Positions 18,012-26,104 of a DNA stretch of 64,000 nucleotides are shown here, piece by piece (positions within the stretch are counted from its first letter, which is position 1; each line of letters opens with the position of its first letter). The DNA is from Sneathiella chinensis (GTDB lineage: Bacteria; Pseudomonadota; Alphaproteobacteria; Sneathiellales; Sneathiellaceae): NCBI RefSeq assembly GCF_012720115.1, contig NZ_VNWN01000006.1, positions 62,001-126,000 of the forward strand. The letters are read 5' to 3'. Made by a program: the position numbers and the translations under genes. A model generated the notes under the pieces. The model ran no database searches. It saw only the letters and a program-made list of their open reading frames with translations, and was not told the DNA's origin.

Positions 18012-19682
18012 TTAGTTGGCCTTGTGTACGCCTGTTGCCAGGGTGTACTGGTCGGCACGTGCCTTGTGGGACAGACCCTTGCGGTGTGCCCATGAAGTCA
18101 CTTCGAAGTGAAGCGGAAGGATGGAGTAATCTTCCATGGCTTCCCGGCTTGCGGTCCGCAGGATTTCCTCGCGTTTCGCGTCATCCACGGTGGCAAGGGC
18201 CGTCAGGATCTTTTCATCCAGTGACGGGTTGCTGTAACGGCCACGGTTGGTGCCGCCCAGACCGGTTTCCTTGTTGCGCGTACCGACAAGGGCCCGCAGC
18301 GGGTTGGACATTTCACCGGTGCCAGCGCCCCAGCCAGCCAGATAGATGGAGAACTCGTAGGTGTTCCGGGTCTTGAAGAAGACGCTCTTGGTCATGGCGT
18401 TGACGGTTGTCTTCACGCCGATACGGGTGAACATCTGGGCGATGACCTGGGCAATCTTGGCATCGTTGATATACCGGTCATTCGGGGTGCCGAGGACCAG
18501 TTCAAAACCGTTCGGGTAACCGGCTTCGGCCAGCAGTTTCTTGGCGCCATCCGGGTCATACGCTTCGTGCTTGGCGCCCGGGTTGGTGCCAAAGAAGCCC
18601 TGCGGCAGCAGTTCACCGGCCGGAACAGCAACACCGCCCATGATTTTTTCGACGATGGCATCGCGGTTGATGGCCTTGGACAGGGCCTGACGAACACGCA
18701 CGTCAAGGAACGGGTTCTTTTCACAGGCTTCCGTGGCGCACGGGCCTTCGCCTTCATACTGGGCGTCCGGCTTGCCGGTGCCCTTGACGCCGAAGGTGGA
18801 CGGGCCAAACTGGTCCATATGCAGATAGATTACCCGGTTGGACAGACCTTGCGATACGTCGAATTTCGGGTTTTCTTTCAGTTCTGCCAGGTCCTGGGTG
18901 GGCGGGTTGTCGACAAAGTCAACATCGCCAGCCAGCAGGGCGGCCATACGGGCGGCGGCATTGGTGATCGGCTTCTGGATCACTTCGTCCCATTCGGGCT
19001 TGCCGCCCCAATAGTTTGCATTGGCTTCCATGACAAAGCGGTCGCCCTTGACGAATTCCTTGAACTTGTACGGGCCGGTACCGATGGAGGCGGAGCCGTT
19101 GTTGAAGTCAACTGTGGACGGGAACGCGTCCAGACCGCAGTTTTCCTTGTCATACTTGATGTCGCCGGAAACGCCATTGGCGGTTGCCGACAGGATGCCC
19201 CAGTTGGCGAAATAGGTCGGCAGCAGCGGTGTGGGTTCCGAGGTGTGAACGATCAGGGTGTGGTCGTCCTTGATTTCGAAGTCGGAAATCGCGCTGGTGA
19301 AGCTGACGAAGTTGGACGGGCTGTTGGGAACGTTCGGTACCCGGCAGGCGGAATAGACAACGTCCAGCGCCGTAAAGTCGGAGCCGTCATGGAACTTGAC
19401 GCCCTTGCGCAGGTTGAATTCCCAGGCGGTTTCGCTGATCGGCTTCCAGGATTCGGCAAGAAGCGGACCCAGCTGCTGGGTTTCGTCCTGATTTGTCAGC
19501 GATTCGAACATGTGGCGGCGCAGCGCGTTGTTCGGTGACAGGTTGTGGTAGTGCGGATCGATGGAGCTGGCTTCAGAGGCCATTCCCATGGTCAGAGTTT
19601 CCGCCTGTACTGCGGCCGGCAAGGCGGTCGCAAGGGCCACCGCTGCTGCGGCAAGGCCATACTTTCCGATGAACATTTTCAA
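18012..19682 (-). CDS. Peptide-type ABC transporter substrate-binding protein (SBP family 5)
   Basis: A 556-residue periplasmic binding protein (DppA/OppA class). A signal peptide covers residues 1-27 (ending AVQAET). TLTMGMASEASSIDPHYHNLSPNN opens the mature lobe, SWKPISETAWEFNLRKGVKFHDGSDFTALDVVYS is the family core, and VRQALSKAINRDAIVEKIMGG lies in the second lobe (segments named for location). A Cys-containing insertion near residue 315 (ATEACEKN) is also seen. The start at 19682 follows CAGGGAGATTG. Co-transcription with an N-formylglutamate amidohydrolase suggests N-acylated amino acids or short peptides as ligand. Confidence 0.93.
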   Translation of the reverse strand: MKMFIGKYGLAAAAVALATALPAAVQAETLTMGMASEASSIDPHYHNLSPNNALRRHMFESLTNQDETQQLGPLLAESWKPISETAWEFNLRKGVKFHDGSDFTALDVVYSACRVPNVPNSPSNFVSFTSAISDFEIKDDHTLIVHTSEPTPLLPTYFANWGILSATANGVSGDIKYDKENCGLDAFPSTVDFNNGSASIGTGPYKFKEFVKGDRFVMEANANYWGGKPEWDEVIQKPITNAAARMAALLAGDVDFVDNPPTQDLAELKENPKFDVSQGLSNRVIYLHMDQFGPSTFGVKGTGKPDAQYEGEGPCATEACEKNPFLDVRVRQALSKAINRDAIVEKIMGGVAVPAGELLPQGFFGTNPGAKHEAYDPDGAKKLLAEAGYPNGFELVLGTPNDRYINDAKIAQVIAQMFTRIGVKTTVNAMTKSVFFKTRNTYEFSIYLAGWGAGTGEMSNPLRALVGTRNKETGLGGTNRGRYSNPSLDEKILTALATVDDAKREEILRTASREAMEDYSILPLHFEVTSWAHRKGLSHKARADQYTLATGVHKAN

Positions 19683-19882
19683 TCTCCCTGTTCAAACAGT
19701 TAAAACGTCCCAAGTGTCGCGCAGGCCTGTGTCGCGCTGGCCCCTGTCGCGCGTGGGGGTATTTCTTGACCAATTTTAACCATTGATCTGGCGCCAATGT
19801 AGACAAACACATACGTATATGTATAGTCTTTTTTTAATCCTATTCGCCCAGCGAATACCTGCTAAATCTTTTTCGGTGTGAT
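19683..19882. promoter_or_regulatory. Divergent regulatory region with two LysR-type boxes
   Basis: The 200-base gap between the binding-protein gene and the LysR gene holds two inverted repeats. TATTCG-N5-CGAATA (19841-19857) is perfect, contains the T-N11-A core of LysR sites, and lies 26 bases before the lysR start. ACATA-CGTA-TATGT (19809-19822) is a second, AT-rich repeat about 30 bases away. Together they fit a recognition site and an activation site for the adjacent regulator. Confidence 0.65.
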
Positions 19883-20818
19883 ATGTCGAATTTTGCAAAT
19901 GGCCTGAACTTTCGCCAACTGGAGATTTTCAGTGCGGTTGTCGAGGCTGGCTCGACCACGCGGTCCGCGATCAAGCTGGGCCTGTCACAGCCTGCGGTCA
20001 GCCGCAACGTGGCACAGCTTGAAAAGGATCTGGGGTTCAGCCTGTTTGACCGGTCCGGCGGGCGCCTGATCCCGACCGAGGCGGCGCTCCGCCTGCATGC
20101 GGAGGTCAGCAAGGCCCTGACCGGCATTGAAAATGTGCTGCACAGCACCCGGGACAGCAAAGCCCCCATGCGGGGCAAGGTAAGCATTGCCGCCGTTCCC
20201 AGCATGAGTTTGAGTTTCCTGTCCCGCGCCGTGACCGGCTTTGCGGAGGACTTCCCCGATGTAAAAATCCAGTTTGAGACCCGCACCAGCCGAATGTCCG
20301 TCGAGATGGTGGCGGATTTGCGGGTGGATGTGGGGCTAGTCTCCCTGCCGCTGTCCCATCCGGGCATCCGGTTGGAGGAACTGGCCCGGCCGCGGGCGGT
20401 CTGTGTCATGCCCAAGGGGCACCCGCTGACCGCAAAGCGGGAAATCGATATCAGTGACCTGAAGGGGCACAACCTTATTCCCATGTCCCGCAGCCACAGT
20501 TCCCGGCACCGTCTGGAAGAACTGTTCAGTTCTGTCGGGATCGAGCCGCAGGTCCGGTTCGAGACCTCGACCATGGAAATGGCCTGCGCCCTGATCGAAA
20601 GCGGCCTTGGGGTCACGGTGGCCAACGAGATCACCGCCAACCGCCATGAAAGTCACGGGGTCGTCGTGCGCCCGTTCAAGCATGACATGAACTATATCTA
20701 TGCGTTTGCCTTTCCGGCAAGCACCCCGCCGACGGAGATTTCCCAAGTCTTTGTCACCTACCTGAAGAATTATCTGGCGAACTGGATGAAGCAGTCTGAA
20801 GAACGGCTGTCCGCCTGA
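19883..20818 (+). CDS. LysR family transcriptional regulator
   Basis: A 311-residue LysR regulator. The N-terminal winged helix spans LNFRQLEIFSAVVEAGSTTRSA to KLGLSQPAVSRNVAQLEKDLG, and the rest is a periplasmic-binding-like effector domain (GKVSIAAVPSMSLSFLSRAV onward). It is transcribed away from the ABC operon and is followed 47 bases later by a deacylase gene, so it most likely controls both in response to the imported compound. Confidence 0.92.
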   Translation: MSNFANGLNFRQLEIFSAVVEAGSTTRSAIKLGLSQPAVSRNVAQLEKDLGFSLFDRSGGRLIPTEAALRLHAEVSKALTGIENVLHSTRDSKAPMRGKVSIAAVPSMSLSFLSRAVTGFAEDFPDVKIQFETRTSRMSVEMVADLRVDVGLVSLPLSHPGIRLEELARPRAVCVMPKGHPLTAKREIDISDLKGHNLIPMSRSHSSRHRLEELFSSVGIEPQVRFETSTMEMACALIESGLGVTVANEITANRHESHGVVVRPFKHDMNYIYAFAFPASTPPTEISQVFVTYLKNYLANWMKQSEERLSA

Positions 20819-20865
20819 TATTCCCATCCGTCCCTATCAGGACAATCAAAGAAGAGAGTGCCGAA

Positions 20866-21831
20866 ATGAGTACCGAACAGAAGTCCGAATTCACCATTGA
20901 ACTGACGGCTCCCGATATTTCCGCCTACAAGACCGGCAACCGGGGCATTGAATATGTAACCACATTCGATTCCGGGGTGGAGGGGCCCCATGCGCTGGTC
21001 AGTGCCGTGGTTCACGGGAACGAGCTTTGCGGCGCCATCGCCGTGGATCACCTGTTTAAGCAGGATGTCCGGCCCACACGGGGCAAGCTGTCGCTGGCCT
21101 TCATGAATGTGGATGCCTATCACAATTTTGATCCGGCCAACCCGATGGATTCTCGTTATGTGGAAGAGGATTTCAACCGCGTCTGGGCAAAGGACGTTCT
21201 GGACGGTGATCGGGACAGTGTTGAGCTCCGCCGCGCACGGGCGGTTCGTCCGCTGATCGACGAGGTGGATTACCTGCTGGATATCCATTCCATGACCATC
21301 ACCCCGGAGCCGCTGATGATGGCCGGCCCCATCGCCAAGGGGCGCGTTATTGCCAAACAGGTCGGTCTGCCGGAAACAGTGATTTCCGATGCCGGGCACA
21401 AGGCGGGCCTGCGCATGCGGGACTATGGCGATTTTATCAACCCGGACAGTCACAAGAATGCGCTGCTGATGGAATGCGGCATGCACTGGGTCAAGGAAAG
21501 CGGCGATCTGGCCATTGAAACGGCTTATCGTTTCCTGGATGTGCTGGGCATGATCGACCCTGAACTGGCCGAGAAGTTTGGCCCGAAAACCCTGCCGCAA
21601 GCCCAGCGGTTCGTGGAATCCAGCGGTCCCTATACCATCAAGACCGACAATTTCCGCTTTAACGAGAAGTTCAGCGGCGGTGAAGTCTTTGACAAGGCCG
21701 GCACCGTTATCGCCCATGACGGGGACGAACCGGTCACCACACCGTATGATGATTGCGTCCTGATCATGCCGAACCTGCGGCTTCGCAAAGATGAAAGCGC
21801 CCTTCGGTTCGGTCGCCTGATCGAGGTTTGA
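20866..21831 (+). CDS. Succinylglutamate desuccinylase/aspartoacylase family zinc hydrolase
   Basis: A 321-residue M14-like deacylase. The zinc motif HGNELCG (near residue 46) supplies His and Glu, DSRYVEEDFNRVW is the conserved segment following it, and YLLDIHSM supplies the second His. The family removes acyl groups from amino acids such as N-acetylaspartate or N-succinylglutamate. Its pairing with the LysR gene and the divergent N-formylglutamate amidohydrolase/ABC operon supports a role in N-acyl amino acid use; the exact acyl group is not readable. No astABCD genes are present. Confidence 0.87.
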   Translation: MSTEQKSEFTIELTAPDISAYKTGNRGIEYVTTFDSGVEGPHALVSAVVHGNELCGAIAVDHLFKQDVRPTRGKLSLAFMNVDAYHNFDPANPMDSRYVEEDFNRVWAKDVLDGDRDSVELRRARAVRPLIDEVDYLLDIHSMTITPEPLMMAGPIAKGRVIAKQVGLPETVISDAGHKAGLRMRDYGDFINPDSHKNALLMECGMHWVKESGDLAIETAYRFLDVLGMIDPELAEKFGPKTLPQAQRFVESSGPYTIKTDNFRFNEKFSGGEVFDKAGTVIAHDGDEPVTTPYDDCVLIMPNLRLRKDESALRFGRLIEV

Positions 21832-21903
21832 TCCCCGGCCCATGGGCCATGAACCCTGATCTTGCCCTGACCTTGCCCTGACATGATCAGGGCCTTGAAA
21901 ACA

Positions 21904-21937
21904 GAAACCTCCCCTCGGTTGAGGGGAGGTTTTTTTA
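21904..21937 (+). terminator. Intrinsic terminator after the deacylase gene
   Basis: AACCTCCCCTC (21906-21916) pairs perfectly with GAGGGGAGGTT (21921-21931) around a GGTT loop and runs into a T-tract. It ends the lysR-deacylase transcript. Confidence 0.93.
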
Positions 21938-21968
21938 TGGTCTGTTGCCAAAGAAAAGAGGCAGGGGG

Positions 21969-22631
21969 TCAGGCCGTCGCTGTCCGTTCGCGGGCGGCCA
22001 GTGTACAGGCGAAGTCATGATTGACATCCCGGTGACCGGCCTCATCCTCCCGCACGGCCAGAACCACATCCCGAAGGCGGGCGGTTGGCGGCAGGTTCCA
22101 ATATTCGATGGCGATATCCGGGGCGGGCACGTTCTCGTGATACCCATCGTCAATTTCCTGAAGATACCGGGTATAGCTGATAACAGCTTCTTCCTCGAAA
22201 TAACCGACAACCCGGTGGGCCGTTTTCGGCGCGAACAGATACAGGAAGAAAAAGACGTTATAGAAAACCGCCTGAACCGTCATGATCAGCGCCCGCTCAA
22301 ACACGGACGGCTTGGTGATCTCGACAAAGGTCATCAGGTGCATACGCTCGTTTTCCGCTTCGTCCAGAAGGGTGCGAATCCAGCCCTGATCGTCGCGGAT
22401 ATGACGGATGGCCTTCAGGTGTTGCAGCAGGCCACCGACCATGCCGGGCACGGCGGCCACGGTTTCCAGAACCACGGCCCGGTGACCGTATCGCTTGCGA
22501 AAAAACAGGTCAGCAGAGAAACGCAGGACGCGAACAATACCAAGGGCGACCCTGTCGCTGAGGCCGGTCGGCTTGTGATGGCGCGTCAGGTTGATCGGTT
22601 CTGGCAGGCTTTTGGCGGTGGGGGATGACAT
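21969..22631 (-). CDS. aox: Alternative oxidase (cyanide-insensitive ubiquinol oxidase)
   Basis: A 220-residue bacterial AOX, a membrane-associated diiron enzyme that oxidises ubiquinol and reduces oxygen to water without proton pumping. All ligand motifs are visible: LET (Glu56), NERMHL (Glu95, His98), [10 protein letters not shown] (about Glu148) and [12 protein letters not shown] (Glu198, His201). ATG 22631 is chosen because AAGGAG lies 7 bases before it; the upstream in-frame ATGs are too close to or before that site. It has its own gap from the flanking monooxygenase gene. Bacterial AOX is uncommon and usually gives tolerance to cyanide, NO or over-reduction; the trigger here is unknown. 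Confidence 0.93.
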   Translation of the reverse strand: MSSPTAKSLPEPINLTRHHKPTGLSDRVALGIVRVLRFSADLFFRKRYGHRAVVLETVAAVPGMVGGLLQHLKAIRHIRDDQGWIRTLLDEAENERMHLMTFVEITKPSVFERALIMTVQAVFYNVFFFLYLFAPKTAHRVVGYFEEEAVISYTRYLQEIDDGYHENVPAPDIAIEYWNLPPTARLRDVVLAVREDEAGHRDVNHDFACTLAARERTATA

Positions 22632-22700
22632 GCTCATCTCCTTTTCTTGGGTAATCCACTCAATGCCTTGAATATAATCCGCCTGATGGAAAAAAGAGTG

Positions 22701-22729
22701 TGGCAGGATGCCGCTGCGGCATTCTGCCA
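22701..22729 (-). terminator. Hairpin downstream of the monooxygenase gene
   Basis: A 12-bp stem with one G-T wobble (22701-22712 with 22718-22729). Read on the minus strand it is followed by CACTC and then TTTTTT, so the T-run is offset by about five bases. It could end the monooxygenase transcript before the oxidase gene. Confidence 0.6.
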
Positions 22730-22760
22730 TACATGCAGGTTTGTCAGATTTTGGACGGTT

Positions 22761-24680
22761 TCACCCGGCCAGATGATATTTCGTCAGGTCCGTATCATAG
22801 GTGAGGGACCAGTAATCCACCAACCGCCACGGCGTGTTGGCCACAATCCTGCCTTCGCTGTTCTTGTACCAGCTTCCCACATCCGGATGGGTCCAGATCA
22901 TCCCGTTGTGAATGTCGTCCACGGTGCGGTTATATTCGTCATGAATATCCTTTCGGATTTCCAGTTCCGTCCTGTCCGCCTCGATCATGCCCATGATGGA
23001 CTTGGTGATGTATCGGGTCTGGCATTCCACCTGAAAGATCGTGCTGCCGCCGTGGGCCAGATTGGTGTTCGGGCCATACAGGATGAACATGTTGGGGAAC
23101 CCCGGTGTGGTCATGCCAAGATAGGCGCGGGGGTCGTCCTGCCACTGGTCGTGCAGTCGGACACCGCCCCGGCCCTGGAGGGTCATGGGAAACAGCAATT
23201 CCCCCGCCTTGAAACCGGTGGCATAAATAATGGCATCAAAATCGCGGGCGTCGCCGTTGGTATCCACAATGCCCTCCGCGGTCAGCCGGTCCACACCGGC
23301 AGAGACCAGATCCACATTGTCCCGTTTCAGCATCTCGCACCAGTAGTTGTCGATCAGCATCCGCTTTGAAAAGGGCGGGTAATCGGGGATGACCTTGTCC
23401 ATCAGCTCCGGGTTTCGGTCCAGTGCCTGTTCCAGATGCCGGACGTAAATCTGGCGGTGGCGGTCATTTTCCGCGTTGACGGCCCGCTCCGGGTGGGGCC
23501 AGTCCGGGTCTTTCTTCAGGCTTTCCCACAAACCGTCCCCATATCCCCAGAACAGCTTGAACCGGTACCAGTTCTGGTAAAAGGGCACGTGTCGCAGCAG
23601 CCATTTCTTGGCGTCGCTGACCGTGCGGTGATAATCGGGCAGAATGCGAATCCAGTGTTTGCTGCGCTGGAAAATGGTCAGTTCCGCAACCTCCGGCGCA
23701 ATGGCAGGACAAAGTTGCATGGCCGATGCGCCGGTCCCGATCACGGCCACCCGCTTGCCCGAAAGGTCCACATCCTGCCGCCATTCCGCAGAATGAAAGG
23801 CTGGCCCCTTGAATGTTTCCTTGCCCGGAAAATCGGGAACGGACGGGCGGTTCAGTTGCCCCGTGGCGGAAATCAGGAACCGGCTGTCCAGGACCTGTTC
23901 GCTGCCATCCGGGTCCTGAACGGTGACCTGCCAGCGATGGGCCGCCTCATCGTAGGACGCCTCGGTCACGGTCGTGTTGAATTGGATATGCGGGGTAATG
24001 CCATAGGCATCCGCAACCTTCAGAAGATAGGCGAACAACTCGTCCCGCTTGGAATAATATCCGGACCAGTCCGCATTGGGCGCGAACGAGAAGGAATAGA
24101 AATGGTTCGGGGTATCCACCCCGCAGGCCGGATAGGTATTCTGGTACCAAGTACCGCCGGCCCGGTCGTTTTTCTCGATCAGGGTGAAGGGGATACCCGC
24201 CTGTTTCAGGTGGATGGCCATGCAGATGCCGGACATGCCGCTGCCGATGATCAGGCAGGAATAATCGTCCTTGCGGGCTTGGGGCTGGGGCGTTTGCCAC
24301 TGGATATGGGTGGTCAGCGGATCGATAAAGCCCATATCCTCAAGGAACATGGGAACGAATTCGGCCCCCACCGGCTCCCCCACATAAAGGGACAGCAATT
24401 CCCGCAGCGTCTCCTTTGAGGGCAAGGGCGGCGGTGTCAGCTTGCCGTCCCGAAGGTCGCGAAGCGTGTGAAAGGCTTGGTCCCGGATTTCCTTTTGGCG
24501 TTCCTCGCTGATGCGCCGCACCCCTTCCAGACTGCGAGAGGGGACCTGCCCGTCCGAAAACAGGCTCCTGTCCCCGGTCAGTTGGGTCAGTACCATCATC
24601 AGGGTGGGGATATTGGCGGCGTCCAGTGCGGATTTCAGGTCGGCATCCGTGGCGCCCTGCAAGCTGTTCTCTGTTGTCAT
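22761..24680 (-). CDS. Flavin-containing Baeyer-Villiger-type monooxygenase
   Basis: A 639-residue FAD/NADPH monooxygenase. The first GxGxxG motif is IIGSGMSGICMAIHL near residue 150, the type I Baeyer-Villiger fingerprint is FKGPAFHSAEW, and a second nucleotide site is VIGTGASAMQL. The N-terminal region of about 140 residues (ANIPTLMMVLTQLTGD) is typical of the longer BVMO group. ATG 24680 after GAGGGCGAG is favoured; an upstream ATG at 24776 would add 32 residues with no ribosome site. It is divergent from an ArsR-type regulator. Substrate unknown (ketones, aldehydes or heteroatom compounds are possible). Confidence 0.9.
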   Translation of the reverse strand: MTTENSLQGATDADLKSALDAANIPTLMMVLTQLTGDRSLFSDGQVPSRSLEGVRRISEERQKEIRDQAFHTLRDLRDGKLTPPPLPSKETLRELLSLYVGEPVGAEFVPMFLEDMGFIDPLTTHIQWQTPQPQARKDDYSCLIIGSGMSGICMAIHLKQAGIPFTLIEKNDRAGGTWYQNTYPACGVDTPNHFYSFSFAPNADWSGYYSKRDELFAYLLKVADAYGITPHIQFNTTVTEASYDEAAHRWQVTVQDPDGSEQVLDSRFLISATGQLNRPSVPDFPGKETFKGPAFHSAEWRQDVDLSGKRVAVIGTGASAMQLCPAIAPEVAELTIFQRSKHWIRILPDYHRTVSDAKKWLLRHVPFYQNWYRFKLFWGYGDGLWESLKKDPDWPHPERAVNAENDRHRQIYVRHLEQALDRNPELMDKVIPDYPPFSKRMLIDNYWCEMLKRDNVDLVSAGVDRLTAEGIVDTNGDARDFDAIIYATGFKAGELLFPMTLQGRGGVRLHDQWQDDPRAYLGMTTPGFPNMFILYGPNTNLAHGGSTIFQVECQTRYITKSIMGMIEADRTELEIRKDIHDEYNRTVDDIHNGMIWTHPDVGSWYKNSEGRIVANTPWRLVDYWSLTYDTDLTKYHLAG

Positions 24681-24864
24681 TTCTCGCCCTCGTGCCGGTT
24701 TCCCCCGGTCTTGTCTGGTGAACGGATCAACATGGTGGTTGCTTTCATTTAAGGTGAATGTCTCCTGCATATGCAAGTAAAGAAATCAAGAAAACACTGT
24801 TTGAGGGGAGGGCGGGAAGCAGTGTCTCCTTGACAAAACCATAAATCCGGTTATTTGGATATGT
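24681..24864. promoter_or_regulatory. Divergent promoter between monooxygenase and arsR-type genes
   Basis: 184 bases carrying a perfect 10-bp palindrome TGCATATGCA near 24766-24775 and an AT-rich stretch close to the arsR start (CGGTTATTTGGATATG). Either could be the site of the ArsR-type repressor. No further coding signal is seen. Confidence 0.35.
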
Positions 24865-25164
24865 ATGGAAAAACATCAGGATATCGCAAAGGCCCTTGCG
24901 GCCCTTGGGCATGACAGTCGCCTCGCCATCTATCGTCTGCTGGTGCAGGCCGGGGATCAGGGGCTGAATGTGGGCGAAATTGGCACCCATCTCAAAATCC
25001 CGCCATCCACGCTGGCCCATCATCTTGGCACCCTTGTCAGTGCCGGTCTGGTTCTTCAGGATCGGCGGGGCCGCGAAATCTATAATCGGGCCGACTATCA
25101 CGCCATGCGGAAAGTCACCGGGTTCCTGACCGAGAATTGCTGCGCCGGGGTGGGGTCTCCCTGA
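24865..25164 (+). CDS. ArsR family transcriptional regulator
   Basis: A 99-residue winged-helix protein: ALAALGHDSRLAIYRLLVQAG, recognition helix PPSTLAHHLGTLVSAGLV, and wing DRRGREIYNRADY. The C-terminal ENCC pair provides thiols that could bind a soft metalloid or act as a redox switch; the classic CxC of the recognition helix is absent. It is followed by an ArsP-like permease gene and is divergent from the monooxygenase, so it probably controls one or both. Confidence 0.9.
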   Translation: MEKHQDIAKALAALGHDSRLAIYRLLVQAGDQGLNVGEIGTHLKIPPSTLAHHLGTLVSAGLVLQDRRGREIYNRADYHAMRKVTGFLTENCCAGVGSP

Positions 25165-25217
25165 CGCGGGCAGGCATTTTTTTGTTCTTATAAAACTATA
25201 AAATTAGGGATATCGGT

Positions 25218-25998
25218 ATGGGTGTGATCGCAGAAACTTCGCAAAAGCCACTGGCCCTGTTGGTGCACCGCCTCTGGCAGGATCATCGGGTCTGGCTGGT
25301 GTCGGCGGCGGTGCTGGCGGGTTTGTTTGTCGTCTCCCCCGCGCAAGGGGCGGACAGTGCGGTTTTTGTCGCCCGCAATCTGGTTCAGACATTCCCCTAT
25401 ATCCTGCTGTCCATCGGGCTGGCGGCGTGGCTGGGGGCAACCGGGGCTGATGGGCTTGTCTCGCGGGCCTTTGTCGGCTCGCCCGTCCTGATGATTTTTC
25501 TGGCGGCCCTCGCAGGGGGGGCTGTCGCCTTTCTGTTCCTGCGGGGTGATCCCCCTGATTGCCGCCCTGCTCAGCATGGGGGTGCCGCTGTCTGCGGTGA
25601 TGGCCTTCTGGCTGGCCTCGCCGGTGATGGACCCTTCCATGTTCCTGCTGACCAGCGGCGTGCTGGGGGTTGAGTTTGCCGTGGCCAAGACATTGGCGGC
25701 CATCGGGATCGGGGTGCTGGGCGGCGGCGGTATTGCTCCGGTTTTTACGGCGGCATTCGTCGGCGTGCCAGCCTATCTGAACGGCTATGCGGCCCTGCCA
25801 CTTGTCGGCGGGTTGATGGGGCAGGGCATGGCGCCGGGGGCCGGGCTTGCCTTTTTGGTGGCGGGGGGTGTGACCTCCATCCCGGCGGCGGTGGCCGTGT
25901 TTGCGCTGGTCAAGCGGCCCGTATTTCTGCTCTATCTTGTGTTGGCCCTTGGCGGTGCCATTGGCAGCGGCCTGCTGTATCAGCTCTGGGTGGGCTAG
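25218..25998 (+). pseudogene. ArsP/SO_0444-type permease, frameshifted at a G7 run
   Basis: Two overlapping frames together encode one polytopic permease. The first frame (from ATG 25218) covers four putative helices up to LAALAGG; the second carries SPFCSCGVIPLIAALLSMGVP and the remainder to the stop at 25998. The break is at seven Gs (25515-25521); six Gs would restore A-G-G-L-S-P-F-C-S-C in one frame of about 260 residues. The PFCSC motif is the Cys motif of ArsP-like (DUF318) permeases, which export trivalent organoarsenicals in known cases. It directly follows an arsR-type gene. It could be a real mutation, a phase-variable tract or a sequencing error. Confidence 0.82.
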
Positions 25999-26104
25999 GG
26001 GCAGCGCGGCTCCCGACGCTAAAGGGAATTGTCCGGTTCGGGCATTTCCCGTACTGTGACAAAAAAGAAAGAACAAGAACCTTTTCAATGGCGAGTTGCT
26101 TTTC

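Noticed and set aside
21855-21885. Direct repeat of CTTGCCCTGAC between the deacylase and its terminator
   Set aside because: Two copies only, with no structure or link to a gene; probably a local duplication.
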